Below the pieces are notes generated by a model. That model did no database searches. It was not told the origin of the DNA and was given only the letters and a program-made list of their open reading frames with translations. From contig JAGPNK010000011.1 in NCBI GenBank assembly GCA_020746835.1, positions 124,001 to 188,000 of the forward strand: a stretch of DNA of 64,000 bases, written 5' to 3'. The translations under genes were made by a program, and so were the position numbers. This stretch comes from Stachybotrys elegans (lineage: Eukaryota > Ascomycota > Sordariomycetes > Hypocreales > Stachybotryaceae). Each line of letters begins with the position of its first letter. Within the stretch, counting starts at the first letter, position 1. Below are positions 47,383 to 57,492 of the stretch, piece by piece.

Positions 47383-48390
47383 TTACCTGTGAAGAGTTTC
47401 GTTCTTGTAGAAAATGTTGCTGCGCCTATCGCCAGCCTTACCCGATGCAAAACCGAGAAAAAGACGTGGCTCGCCAGCCTTGGTGGTGTAAACTGCCATT
47501 CCCTCGGGCTCTCGGAATGTAAGAGACTGGCCGGCTTTAGTCAACACAGGCCCTTGGTGAATTTTTCCAGTGTTGACATTGACACTCGTAACCTCAGAAT
47601 CGACAATCCCGCCGTTGACCTCATATGCCGTGCCGCTGAGCATATAAATATAGGAACCATAAGCTGCATATCCTTGGAAGACGGAAGAAAGACCCTCTAG
47701 CTCTGGCAGTTCGAAGTCATAAACAGGGCTCGAAAAGTTGCCAGCAGTCGCTTCTCCCAGGGGGAAGGCAACCATGCGCTTGGTGCTGCCGGAGGTATAA
47801 CGGCAGACGAGTGTATCATCGACAGGATTGATGACACAAATGATTGATGGCGCATTTGGTATTGGTTTGAACTTTTTCAAGCCAGATGTGTCACGAGACA
47901 AAGTCTTGCCATTGACGAACTTGAATCGTGCGATGCGCTCCCCGTAACCATTGCTCTTGCAATCGGTTTCAGTCCACAAATAAGTATCTGAGCCCACGGC
48001 CTGCGCCCCAAAGGCAACGCCATGGCCAAAGCCGTTGAGATACATATGTCCGAGGTAATTGCCCTCAAAATCCAGTTGAGTGATGCACAAGTCACCATCT
48101 TCAATGGGGGTGCCATTGCGGCGCTGAGAAACGAAAAGACGTCGGTTCTTTTGATCAAAGGCAAAGCTTTGCTGCACCGTATCTTCTTTCAGATGGACAT
48201 GGCGGAATAAATCATGAGAAGGCGCCTTGAGATTGAAATACGCAGACTCCGGAACATCCCGCAGCACGAGATTCTGGTCCAAAGGGCCAATCAACTGTCC
48301 AGAGATTGCAGCAGCGTAGGTGACTGAGATTGGCATAGAAAAAAAGGTTGCAAGAATCACGGCAAGATGATGAAGGGATCGCATTTTCAA
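47383..48390 (-). CDS. Secreted TagC-like / P68 RBP-type beta-propeller protein
   Basis: A single exon of 335 aa. It has a signal peptide (MRSLHHLAVILATFFSMPIS; Met at 48390 or 48384). The propeller reads DTVQQSFAFDQKNRRLFVSQ, DGDLCITQLDFEGNYLGHMY, LNGFGHGVAFGAQ, DTYLWTETD and LTFREPEGMAVY. This order is that of bacterial proteins annotated 'teichoic acid biosynthesis protein C' and of phage receptor-binding proteins, in which a propeller is thought to bind wall polymers. Fungal copies are sporadic in my recollection, which suggests transfer from bacteria. No intron is present. It may bind bacterial envelope sugars, which is inference. Confidence 0.8.
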   Translation of the reverse strand: MKMRSLHHLAVILATFFSMPISVTYAAAISGQLIGPLDQNLVLRDVPESAYFNLKAPSHDLFRHVHLKEDTVQQSFAFDQKNRRLFVSQRRNGTPIEDGDLCITQLDFEGNYLGHMYLNGFGHGVAFGAQAVGSDTYLWTETDCKSNGYGERIARFKFVNGKTLSRDTSGLKKFKPIPNAPSIICVINPVDDTLVCRYTSGSTKRMVAFPLGEATAGNFSSPVYDFELPELEGLSSVFQGYAAYGSYIYMLSGTAYEVNGGIVDSEVTSVNVNTGKIHQGPVLTKAGQSLTFREPEGMAVYTTKAGEPRLFLGFASGKAGDRRSNIFYKNETLHR

Positions 48391-49879
48391 AGTATTTTGA
48401 AAGTTGAATTTCTGATAAATCTGATAAAGGGGGAATTAACGGTGCTTTCAGCCGACTTCAAACGAAGAGGAAGATAACCCATTAAACGGCCGCCAAATTA
48501 CCCCGAGCAAAGTGAAAGAGCGAGCAACAGCAAGGAAGAGGGAAGTGATGGAAGATCTTGGCACCATTAAAATATTTTACGTAAAGACTGTTCTAGATTT
48601 GGGGATCATGCTCTCTTGCCCTGTCCCTCACGGTGGGTCACAGGCAGGCATGCTCTGCTAAGACAGCCCCCGTTCTCTCCATACAGATCATCGTGCATAT
48701 CACAACTATGCGAAATATTAGGGGAACTTTTGAAATCTAGAACGAAGTCGTTAGACTCATGCAGAATTAACGTCCGTGGGAAAACTGAGATTCGGCTGTA
48801 TGTGTACTATGTCAACTAAAAGTTCCACTCATTTTACGAACTCAATCCGCAATGTGTTGTGGACCGGGAAGATCCGCTTCGTTCTCGAACCGCAGTGATA
48901 GCCGCATTCGGGCTTCAGCATCCACAAGTCTGGAGGTGAATGTTTGATTTGTCCTGGTGATCCTAATTCCAGACCAGTGGGAGACCCTTGCCAAGGTGGC
49001 GCAGGACACATAAGACGGCGCAATGACGTTCCGACTGTCGCGCGTGCCCTGAAAAATCAAGTTTCAGGTCCCTGATTTTTTGGTGCCAAAGTGGCTCCGC
49101 TACTTTAGGACTAGTCTTGTCAAGTGACCTGCCTTTAGGGCTTACGAGCTGCGTTACAATAGTCTGAGCCTCGGCTGTAGCATTTACAGGTTGATTGCAA
49201 TTTCCCTCCGGTTTAACAATATTATATGTCAGGGACCTCGTCCATACTTACCCAAAAGGCAGGGTAAGCCGGACCGGATAAGTGGGCCTAGTCCGGATGC
49301 GGGTCCGATATAAAATAGGTCGCGCGACGTGGCAAGGATACAGGGGCAAGAATCAACATGTAACCTACCTGCGTAAGAGCTACGATTACGTAGGGAATAC
49401 GACTCCTCACACCCTATGCAACCCCCCAAAACCCTGACACATAGACTCTAAACCGGCGGTTGCTAGTATACTCAATAGCAGGTTATTTCTGTTTTCTCCC
49501 CCCCCCCCTTTTTTCGTATTTAATTTTTAATTTTGTTTTGAAAAAACAAAAGAACAATAGCGATAGCAGTTATGGTTGTAAAATGTTCCTGTCTGTTATT
49601 CAAATTACTGAAGTTGACGGATCGTCGCTATAGCTCCGGGTCTCCTCACCCAATTGCTACGCTCGCAACTCGTCGATTAGGACATGGTGCAGCTCGATGG
49701 TTCTACATGCTGATTACGCATTGTAAAAATATAGTGAAGAATTTTTCGATTGATCGTATTATCTTGGTATTTCTATATACTAGAAAAGAAAGAGGAAAAT
49801 GTGAAGCAGAAAATTTTCTTGTGGGAACGGAAAAACCGTCTAGGGTTTGTGCTTCACCTCATCCAATGAATCAGAGAAT
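48391..49879. other. Intergenic region with a possible coding scrap
   Basis: On the minus strand 49060-48842 reads SGIRITRTNQTFTSRLVDAE and SLRFENEADLPG, protein-like but unassigned and without partner exons. A run of 11 C followed by T lies at 49498-49514, with AT-rich DNA after it. Confidence 0.4.
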
Positions 49880-50797
49880 TCAGCAAACGGGTGGGAGAGC
49901 CTTCTCAGTTGTTGCCTTCTGTGACAGAGTAATCTCGGCCTTGCGCCGGCGTCTGAGACCCTCGAGGGGCCCGTTGTTGTCGTTGATCCACTTAACGAGC
50001 TCCTCTGGAAGAACGACGCTGGGTTTCTCGCCAGCGTTGAGACGTCGTATGAGTGACGAGCCCCTAGCCGCGCTGCAGCCAATGTTGAAGGACCAGCTCA
50101 CCACAGCTCCGTACTGGTTAGCATTGAGGGTTACCCTGTCGTTGGTCATTTCTGTAATGCATTTCTCAAAGATCTGGGTTGAGAATAGATTGTTAGCTGT
50201 GCGTTCAGCAAATTGAGATCAGATGCAGTCAACGTACAGCCATATCCTCAGCAAGGAGTTTCTTGCCATCCGCCACGGAAAGTGGAATTGGGTACTTGAC
50301 TTCAGCGCACCGGGTCTTTTTGCAAAGATGCCCATAGCCAACAGTGGCGTCACCGTTTGTGTCAAGATCTAGCAGAAAATTAGACATTGTAGCGAGTTGA
50401 AGCTGCTAGAATACTGACAGATGTTGGGCACAAAGCCTTCGAAGCTAGCAATGAGGTCGACAGTCGCCGCATTTGACTTGGGAGCACCGCATGTTGGGGG
50501 CGGTGAAGGGCCGCTCGTGCACTTGTCGGTGACATAGTCATCAGACCCGGTCTTGACATAATAGTCAGCAACATAACAGCCGTCAGAGGTGAAGTCCCAG
50601 ATCGAGTTGCCATTAACTTCAGTTCCCTCTGTCTGGCAGCTAATTGAAACATCGTGGCCTTTCTGGTATGTCTTCAGAGCCTTGAAGCTAGTACCAGGCC
50701 CGTCGCGGCAATTGACGCCGTCGCCAGTGATAAGGTAGGCGCTGGCGGTAGAGCATGCCAGGAGTGAGAGAAAGTGTGTAGAAGTAGGAAGCTTCAT
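49880..50797 (-). CDS. Secreted SH3-GH24 lysozyme (T4-type muramidase)
   Basis: Three exons, 50797-50419, 50368-50238 and 50173-49880, give 267 aa. Introns are 50 bp (GTCAGT) and 64 bp (GTACGT) with matching phases. The order is signal peptide (MKLPTSTHFLSLLACSTASA), a Cys-containing bacterial-type SH3 module (about 21-90), a Pro-rich linker (GPSPPPTCG), then GH24. The catalytic triad of T4-type lysozymes is present with exact spacing: Glu120 in SFEGF, Asp129 in YLDTNGD and Thr135 in DATVGYGH. LCKKTRCAEVKY and RVTLNANQYGAVVSW are further family words. The enzyme should cut the MurNAc-GlcNAc bond of peptidoglycan outside the cell. The SH3 module is almost the same as that of the head-to-head CHAP gene. 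Probably of bacterial or phage ancestry. Confidence 0.9.
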
Positions 50798-51811
50798 GGT
50801 GGAAGTCTTGGAAATGGGCTAGTACTTGAGTTTTCCTGATGTGGGAGGATAGAGAAGCGATGAGGTTGATAGACAGTTACTTGGGGTGCGAGGGCAGTTT
50901 ATTTATTCTTCTCACATCGCATCCAGATATCTCGGGTGATACACATATTCAGTGGAGATGATCTCGCCCGTTAACATTCTCGCATGCTGAACCACATGAC
51001 AATTTCAAAAGGATGAAAACCCAGACCCGGGATAATGATAGGCCGCATTATTACCATGCGCTTCCAGCTGCTCGGGTATTTCGCTTAGGAAACATTTCGG
51101 CCGGAGGTTGATAATCGCGTGGAGTAACGTTCTCGTTGTTGTTCGTAGTGCCCGGAAAACCGTGTGCCGGAAACTGCCGTCTTGCGCTGATCTTTCGCAA
51201 CAGCTCGGTGTCTATTCTTAGCTTTTCCGCATTTGACGATTAAGCCTGGCACTTCCAATGTGGGAAGGTGGATGCTGGATTGGCCTGTGCCCGTATGTGG
51301 GCTTTGCACTCTCCGCATGACGAGCACATCGCGCCCCGCTGAACCAAAGAATGCCCCTGTTATACACGGTGACGGGGTCTCAATTATTTGACTGGGCATA
51401 GCCCTCTTGGGAAGCATACCACAATGGGTTAAAGTCATTTTTGCGCCTTTCAGCTCAGTTCCACTCTTGACCTCTCAGACGCAGAAAACTGAGTTCGAAG
51501 CGAATAGCTACCTTGCTTAATTAACAGAAGATCAATGGATCCCAATAATACAGAAAATTTCTCCTGACTCTTTTCGGCGATAATAATACGGCTAAAGAAT
51601 TACGCCGTCCGAACAAGCATCTATGACTCTCACATGTATCGCAAGCGAACGAGGACGAATTTGGTCGTCAATATAGCCGAGATGCCGGGAGAGTGGTGCG
51701 AAGAGCTCCCCGGCGATCCCGATGATAGGACCTTCCATACTTCCTGTGCTAAATTCTCAGGACTGATACATACTGCATGGAGTTGAGGTATATTTACTTT
51801 CCTTCCGAAAC
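50798..51811. promoter_or_regulatory. Divergent promoter region of the two SH3 peptidoglycan hydrolase genes
   Basis: The lysozyme and CHAP genes start outward from this roughly 1.1-kb spacer. On the lysozyme side an AATAAATAAAC stretch sits near 50905, about 105 bases upstream of its ATG, TATA-like on the minus strand. No other gene is visible, so co-regulation is possible. Confidence 0.5.
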
Positions 51812-51818
51812 TATAAAG
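51812..51818 (+). promoter_or_regulatory. Putative TATA box of the SH3-CHAP gene
   Basis: TATAAAG lies about 105 bases upstream of the ATG at 51923. It is followed by a CT/CA-rich leader typical of highly expressed fungal genes (TCAGCTCAACAACCAC). Confidence 0.6.
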
Positions 51819-51922
51819 TACGGCGAGCTGTCACCTTCACATCAGCTCAACAACCACTTTCTCTCATCTTGGTTAATACATAATTTACTCCTCAAACCAC
51901 ACACCTTTTTCCTCTCTTCACA

Positions 51923-52630
51923 ATGAAGTTCATCGCTATTGCTACTGTGGCGGCTCTTGCCCAAAGCACAGCAGCTTACCCAATCACAGGCGAGACTGTC
52001 AACTGCCGCAAAGGCCCTGGCACCAGCTTCGACATCGTAACGAGCTATAACAAAGGCGACGACGTTACTATCACGTGCCAGACTGAAGGCACAAATGTCA
52101 ACGGTAATAGCATCTGGGATAAAACCTCAGATGGCTGTTACGTCGCGGACTATTATGTCAAGACTGGATCCGACGGCTATGTTACTGTCAAGTGCACGGA
52201 CGCGCCAAGTCCTCCAGAGTCTGGGATACCTGGCCCTATCATCGACGATTATCCTTACAAGGGTAAATGCAACGTCGGTAGCGATGAGGACAAATGGAAT
52301 TACTTCAAGTGCCAATGCACCAGCTTTGTCGCCTGGCGCATCAATGAACGTCTTGGCATTAAGTTCCACAACAGGTACCTTGGAGCACACTGGGGTAATG
52401 CAAAGACTTGGGATGATGCGGCACGCCAGACCGGAGTCAAAGTCGATAACAACCCTGTGCCTGGTTCCGTCGCCGTTAGGAACAAGGGGGAGTTTGGTCA
52501 CGTTGCCTGGGTCACGAGCGTTTCTGGGGATAAAGTGACCATCGAGGAATATAACTGGAACAATGTGGAAGCGTATTCGAAGCGCACCTTGGCAAAGAGC
52601 GAGTTCGTATATGTCCACGTCAAGGTTTAA
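51923..52630 (+). CDS. Secreted SH3-CHAP peptidoglycan amidase/endopeptidase
   Basis: A single exon of 235 aa. The signal peptide is MKFIAIATVAALAQSTAA. An SH3-type module follows (about 20-92: ITGETVNCRKGPGTSF, NSIWDKTSDGCYVADYYVKT), then a Pro-rich linker and a CHAP domain (about 110-235). CHAP catalytic residues are visible: Cys132 in CQCTSFVAWR, His193 in FGHVAWVTS and an acidic residue in TIEEYNW (208-209). CHAP enzymes split amide bonds in peptidoglycan stems or cross-bridges. In fungi this pairing is unusual, while actinobacteria use it often. The SH3 module is nearly the same as in the neighbouring lysozyme. It may attack bacterial competitors, which is inference. Confidence 0.9.
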   Translation: MKFIAIATVAALAQSTAAYPITGETVNCRKGPGTSFDIVTSYNKGDDVTITCQTEGTNVNGNSIWDKTSDGCYVADYYVKTGSDGYVTVKCTDAPSPPESGIPGPIIDDYPYKGKCNVGSDEDKWNYFKCQCTSFVAWRINERLGIKFHNRYLGAHWGNAKTWDDAARQTGVKVDNNPVPGSVAVRNKGEFGHVAWVTSVSGDKVTIEEYNWNNVEAYSKRTLAKSEFVYVHVKV

Positions 52631-52732
52631 TTGGTCGGCTACTGTACGTAGGCGTTGGGTTTGTTGTCGAGCCTAGTTAAGGGTTGATGCCAGAGCTTCA
52701 TTTGACTCTGATGCTTCATGTACTTAGTATTT

Positions 52733-52942
52733 CATTGGTTGCACAATGTGGGATTTCCCGTTCGTGTGCCCCAATGGGATACAGACCAGTGACTTCGAGG
52801 AGGCCCCCTCTGATGATAAAGACAATATCAGATCGATAGATAACAATTGGTTAGAAAATACACTCGATTGAGAAAAGCTTGACACTTGTGGCTGCGGCGG
52901 ATGTCAAAGTTTTCCAGCCACCGCAACCATTGGTTGCATAAT
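52733..52942. repeat. Dispersed short element, copy B, with 15-bp flanking direct repeats
   Basis: The element runs 52748-52927 (180 bp), from GTGGGATTTCCCGTTCG to ...CCAGCCACCGCAAC. It is bounded by CATTGGTTGCACAAT (52733-52747) and CATTGGTTGCATAAT (52928-52942), which match at 14 of 15 positions. This looks like a target-site duplication of 15 bp. Copies A and C share most of the element. Confidence 0.8.
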
Positions 52943-54098
52943 TACCACTTATAAAAACCATTTTATATATATCTCTTGCTGATTTGAATGTGCTAGGACT
53001 CACTTCCCTAAGCGCCATTGGCACCAGCACTAACTCCCCGCTGCTGTTATACATCATTGCCAGCAGCCCCAATATCTGCTCCCTAACTGGACGAAAACAG
53101 AGTGTTATGACGATGCTATCAATCTCTCGCTTATTATGTGGGTTGTATGCATCGAGGACAGAAAGTGACTCTGCTCCACACTCTGTTCCCCCCATTCTCT
53201 GCAGCTTAGTACTCTAGCTACCTGGCTGCCTTGCTATCGAGCGCAGATAACATGCTGATCAACGTTGCCTCTTTGAAATATTTTGAACTGAAATTTGGAT
53301 TTTCATTCCTGAAATTAGGTCCCTGTCTGAACCATCTAAAATCTATAGTTTATGTTCAGCTTTCGGGATTGTCGAAGGTGCCATGGAAAGAGTAGGGGAT
53401 CATATGAGGGACAACATATGATTAACGAATTTTAAGGCACATAAACGGCTTTCCCCGAGGAGTGCTATGCGGTTTCTTGTTAGATAACCCCGGCCGCGTA
53501 ATCCCCAGCCGTGTAATGTCATATTATTAAGCGGTACTTTTCGCATTGGTAGCGATTAAGGGTTAGGACTGCGACGCTGAAGAAGGAAGCTGGCTAGTAG
53601 TTCAGCCGCAAAGCAAGGTCTTACTCGTATTTACAGGGGACAGCTCCAAAAAGCCCGCTAGACCTTTTGATCTCCAGGCATGAATCCCGGTATTTTGCCC
53701 CACAGGCCACTTGTAAAATGATCCCATGAGCGAAAGCATTCCACAGTAATTCTGTCAGCTTTCCCCTGACCGGCACAATTCAACGGTCAGATCCAGGTGC
53801 ATTCTATTAATCGCCCAACATGAATCGTGGGTTATGGATTCTGGTTTCCGAGAACGAGTGGATTCCATACGTGCTCTTTGAGCCAACAAGAGGACGAGTT
53901 ACGAATGTGCCGTGTTGATGTGCTGCTTATCCCTTCCGTGTTCCGTATGCCTTCGGACTTGCCTGACAAATGTATATATTCCAGCAGAAGTCCTCCAACA
54001 CTGAAAAGTCCAGCAGCAAAGCTAAATACCTCACAATATTCGGCTGAGTGATTTTCTCCACTGCGCGGCCCCCCTAGGACCGTCATTCTCATAGCAAG
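52943..54098. other. Intergenic, no gene seen
   Basis: The region after the dispersed element up to the sialidase start holds only short frames. The sialidase promoter should lie in the last few hundred bases. Confidence 0.5.
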
Positions 54099-55349
54099 AT
54101 GAAGCTCTCTCGTTTCCTTCCGTCTTCTTTCGGTACAGCCCTGCTTATGGTGCTATCCGCAACCGTTGCCGTCGCAAATATCGACGATCCGGCCAAGGAC
54201 GCGACGCCTTACCACAAAGGGTTCGCCCTTTTCCGCAGCAGCAATATGGCGGGCGCCGACAAGCTGGCGAGTGGTATTGGATTCCATTCTTTCAGAATTC
54301 CTGCTGTCGTTAAAACCGCCCCCGGGCGTATCCTCGCCTTTGCCGAAGGCCGGAGACACGATAACAGGGATTATGGTGATATCAACCTCGTTTTTAAGCG
54401 AACCAAGACAACAAATGATCATGGCGAAAGCCTCAGCGACTGGGAAGGCCTGCAGGAAGTGGTTGGCAAAGGGGTTGGCACCTGGGGCAATCCGGCGCCA
54501 GTTGTGGATGGCAACACAATCTACCTCTTCATGAGCTGGAATAGCGGCGACTACAGCCAAAATGGCGGTGATACTCTGCCAAATGGGAAGGTGACAAAGA
54601 AGATTGACAAGACATGGGAAGGGAGGCGCCATCTCTTCCTGACACAGAGCACCGATGATGGGAAAACCTGGTCCGATCCGGTTGACATGACGAAACAACT
54701 TACGCCTGAAGGACAAGCATGGGATGCCGTCGGCCCCGGCAATGGCATTGTCATCACGTCCGGAGAGGTCGTCGTTCCAGCACAAGGAAGGAACATTATC
54801 GGGCGGGGCCAGCCTGGGAACCGCGTTTGGTCGTATCAATCCCTAACAGGCGCCGGGTCAGAGGGAACCATTGCGCAGACTCCCGATGGAAAGCTTTATC
54901 GCAATGACCGCGCAGAAAGGGACGATGATTATCGCAAGGTTGCTCGCGGTAGCCTTACTTCATTCAGTAGCTTTGCTCTGGACAACGGATTACCTGACCC
55001 GGCTTGCGAAGCGTCTACTTTCTTGTACAATCTCAAGGATGACAAGGGTCCGGCGCGTCTCATCTTCCTTAATTCCGCGGACAAGGGCAGCCGACGCCAC
55101 ATGCGAGTCCGTATTAGCTATGATGCTGATGCGGAGAAGTTCAACTACGGACGGAAGCTTGCGGATGCTCCACTTGCAGGTGTTGGACACGAAGGCGGGT
55201 ATTCGAGCCTGACGAAGACGGCTGACTTCAAGATTGGTGCTTTGGTGGAGACTGATTTCTACCAGACTAACGGAAGCAAGGATGACTACAGGGCTATCGT
55301 CTGGAGACGATTTAACCTGAGCTGGATCTTAAATGGGCCTAATAACTAG
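54099..55349 (+). CDS. Secreted GH33 exo-alpha-sialidase (possibly KDNase)
   Basis: A single exon of 416 aa. The signal peptide is within residues 1-26 (MKLSRFLPSSFGTALLMVLS). The six-bladed sialidase fold is marked by FRIPAVV with the first catalytic Arg (about 65-70), EGRRHDNRDYGDINLV with the acid/base Asp region, the Asp box STDDGKTWSD, and GHEGGYSSLTK with the nucleophile Tyr late in the protein. Length is close to the roughly 400-aa Aspergillus fumigatus enzyme, which prefers KDN over Neu5Ac; the same preference here would be inference. The enzyme removes terminal sialic acids outside the cell. No break is seen. GH33 is widespread in bacteria and patchy in fungi. Confidence 0.9.
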   Translation: MKLSRFLPSSFGTALLMVLSATVAVANIDDPAKDATPYHKGFALFRSSNMAGADKLASGIGFHSFRIPAVVKTAPGRILAFAEGRRHDNRDYGDINLVFKRTKTTNDHGESLSDWEGLQEVVGKGVGTWGNPAPVVDGNTIYLFMSWNSGDYSQNGGDTLPNGKVTKKIDKTWEGRRHLFLTQSTDDGKTWSDPVDMTKQLTPEGQAWDAVGPGNGIVITSGEVVVPAQGRNIIGRGQPGNRVWSYQSLTGAGSEGTIAQTPDGKLYRNDRAERDDDYRKVARGSLTSFSSFALDNGLPDPACEASTFLYNLKDDKGPARLIFLNSADKGSRRHMRVRISYDADAEKFNYGRKLADAPLAGVGHEGGYSSLTKTADFKIGALVETDFYQTNGSKDDYRAIVWRRFNLSWILNGPNN

Positions 55350-56411
55350 AAACAGGGTCAAGGTTATAAAGAATAGCTCACGGCACTTATATCTCTAAAC
55401 ACAATACGCTCACAAGCGAGTTCGTGGCCTGGTAGATTAGGAAAATGGCAGTCTCTTTTGACTTGAGAAACAATTTAATTGACATCATTAATACTTGTGC
55501 AAAATTTACGGCCAACATTGCAAGCTGTAGCAGCGTAAAAGAATCTTGAAAATAGGGTAACATATGGCCCGTCATCAAGAGCTATTTCGACAGCACGCAT
55601 TGCATCTCGCGGTGGACGCGATTCATTCTGCGATTTCAAGCGTGACACGGCATTCTAATATTCCACGTAGTCATTCAATAGAGAATATATTATCTAGATC
55701 GAATTGATTCGGGCAATCCTGAGACACATTTCTGTGGTTTGTAAAGAAGTAATGAAACTCAATCACCTGTCCAGGAATAGTTTCGTATGGAAGCTGCCAG
55801 CCAATTTGTATGTGAACCACTTTCTGCGATGTTTGGTTGGACAGAACTCTTGGTCGTTAGGTTTCTTATGATACCGCGCACACCATCTGTCGGGCCTCAA
55901 GTCCCTGTCTCTCAAGGACAACCGTATCCCCGATACCAGCTGCCATTAAAATTTTGACATATACCTGACAAGTAGAGCGGCATAGATTATTGTCCAGGCA
56001 CTTCGGCCGGTGGAATAGCACCCTGCCCGCGTACCGCCCCCGCCTCAGTCAATCAACACAAGTGTACGAGTCAGTTTGAAACAATCATTGCAAAGTGGCT
56101 ATTATGATTTTCTCTGCTAACCCCGGGCGTCGTAGAAGTGCCCATATATGCCTCGCCACTCCCTAGTAGGGAATTGGTCGAGCTCTGGAATGCCATGGTT
56201 CATTGCGGGTATATCTCGACATCGGCTTCAGATCTGGAGAACTTTGATTCCAGGTCGTAGTACTTTGGGTTTACCTAGAATCCTACTTAGTCTGGACGAT
56301 CAACGAGGAACTTGTCGTCTCCAGTGCCCTACACAAGACTCAATATCGACGATGCTGTCAACTAGATATGGCAAATTTTGCTTCTCTATGTTTGGCTGAC
56401 TTCGTTTTCAT
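55350..56411. other. Intergenic, no gene seen
   Basis: No recognisable coding sequence was found between the sialidase and the isochorismatase-like fragment. Confidence 0.5.
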
Positions 56412-56640
56412 GCATAAGACTGTTATTACCATTGATTATCCAGAGGGCCTTTTCAATCTTGCCCGCGACATAGTGGCACAGAAGCTCAAAACAGGATTGC
56501 TCTGTCTTGCGTCTCTTGCCAGCTTATTCGACATCCCTATAAACCTGACGACCACGGACGATACAGGCCCTAACTGCCCGGTCATTAGAGAGATTAGAGA
56601 AACACACCCGGATGCAGTCTTTGTTCGTCGCACCGGATCC
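56412..56640 (+). pseudogene. Truncated isochorismatase-family hydrolase fragment
   Basis: The frame open from ATG 56368 reads HKTVITIDYPEGLFNLARD, then LLCLASLASLFDIPINLTTT and IREIRETHPDAVFVRRTG. These match the first 70-80 residues of YcaC-like isochorismatase-family proteins (acidic residue after the first strand, 'GLFNL.RD', 'LA.LFD.P..LTTS', 'HPDA...R.G'). The match stops near a GGATCC at 56635, where an opposed nitronate monooxygenase fragment begins. The C-terminal two thirds, with the catalytic Lys and Cys, are missing. The N-terminus also looks altered. Confidence 0.65.
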
Positions 56641-57019
56641 AAAGCATTGTGTGCGGGGTCGCGGCACGAATCTGCTCTGCCCACTGCGCGTAATCGTCGA
56701 GCTCTTTGGCCGCAAAGAGCCACACAACAGCTGGCTTGTACTCACTCAGAACAGGGAGAGCATCCTCGAGCTTACAGGCAAAAGGGAGTAGCCCGACCCC
56801 AACGGGTAGAGTCTTGCTGGCGCCTTGTGCTGCAGTCAAGTTGGTAGCAATGCGCAGATTCTCTCGCAACTCATCCATATTGTTGACTACGCCGATAAAA
56901 CCCAGGCCACGCGCCAACGTGACAGCTGAGGCGAGTCGCCCGCCGGCAAACCCCGCCATAGGTGCATTGGCGATGAGAGGTGCTTTGACCCAAGGAAGAT
57001 AGTTCTGAAATGGCACCAT
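56633..57019 (-). pseudogene. Truncated nitronate monooxygenase-like fragment
   Basis: From ATG 57019 the minus strand reads WVKAPLIANAPMAGFAGGRL, ARGLGFIGVVNNMDELRENL, LPVGVGLLPFACKLEDALPV and PHTMLWI. This is the N-terminal third of FMN-dependent nitronate monooxygenases (2-nitropropane dioxygenase type), including the 'APM.G' start of the flavin barrel. After about 128 residues similarity stops at the junction near 56635, and a stop follows. The Gly-rich phosphate-binding half and catalytic His region are absent, so it is a broken gene. Confidence 0.7.
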
Positions 57020-57489
57020 AGGGATGTAGGGATGAGAGCAGAGGCAGACTTCGGCTGGTTTATGTATAAATAGGCCGGTGGACTATGAATATTTTGGCTC
57101 CAACAGACCTAATGTCTTCTCGTGCCAATAAGGGCGGTGGCTTTAACTTTGTTAATGATTTTCCCTTGCCATCTTGGTGGAGCTCATTGTCATTGTTCCG
57201 AGGCTCATTGCCGTAAAGAGAACGTTAATGTCCCTTTCCATCGTGATGCGGCGACCGCGAGACAGAAACTCGGAAAAGAAGGTCCATCCTTGTCGGCCCT
57301 CAGCTGACATACCCCTCCTTTGTGTCACGTCATCAAGCGGCAGCCTAGTTATCTCTCAAGTCTCAACTCTGCTCATCCATTCATCAACAGGCGTCATTTG
57401 ATAACTACATCTATCTTGGCCGATTGACAATCTTTCCACCGTCAAGCGCTGCTGATGGATCCCCGCTTATTTATCCTAGAGCCCACCTC
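57020..57489. other. Intergenic, no gene seen
   Basis: Short spacer upstream of a repeat-motif gene relic. No start codon for that gene was found here. Confidence 0.45.
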
Positions 57490-57492
57490 TGA

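Noticed and set aside
49572..50216. 214-codon plus-strand frame over the lysozyme end
   Set aside because: It is mostly antisense to the GH24 third exon and otherwise AT-rich noncoding DNA.
52748..52927. Dispersed element as a solo LTR (it starts TG if one base is added)
   Set aside because: LTR insertions make duplications of about 4-6 bp, while two copies here show 15-bp flanking repeats. Lengths also differ at one end.
54153..54839. 228-codon open frame on the minus strand
   Set aside because: It is antisense to the sialidase, whose motifs and signal peptide are clear. The antisense reading shows no family.
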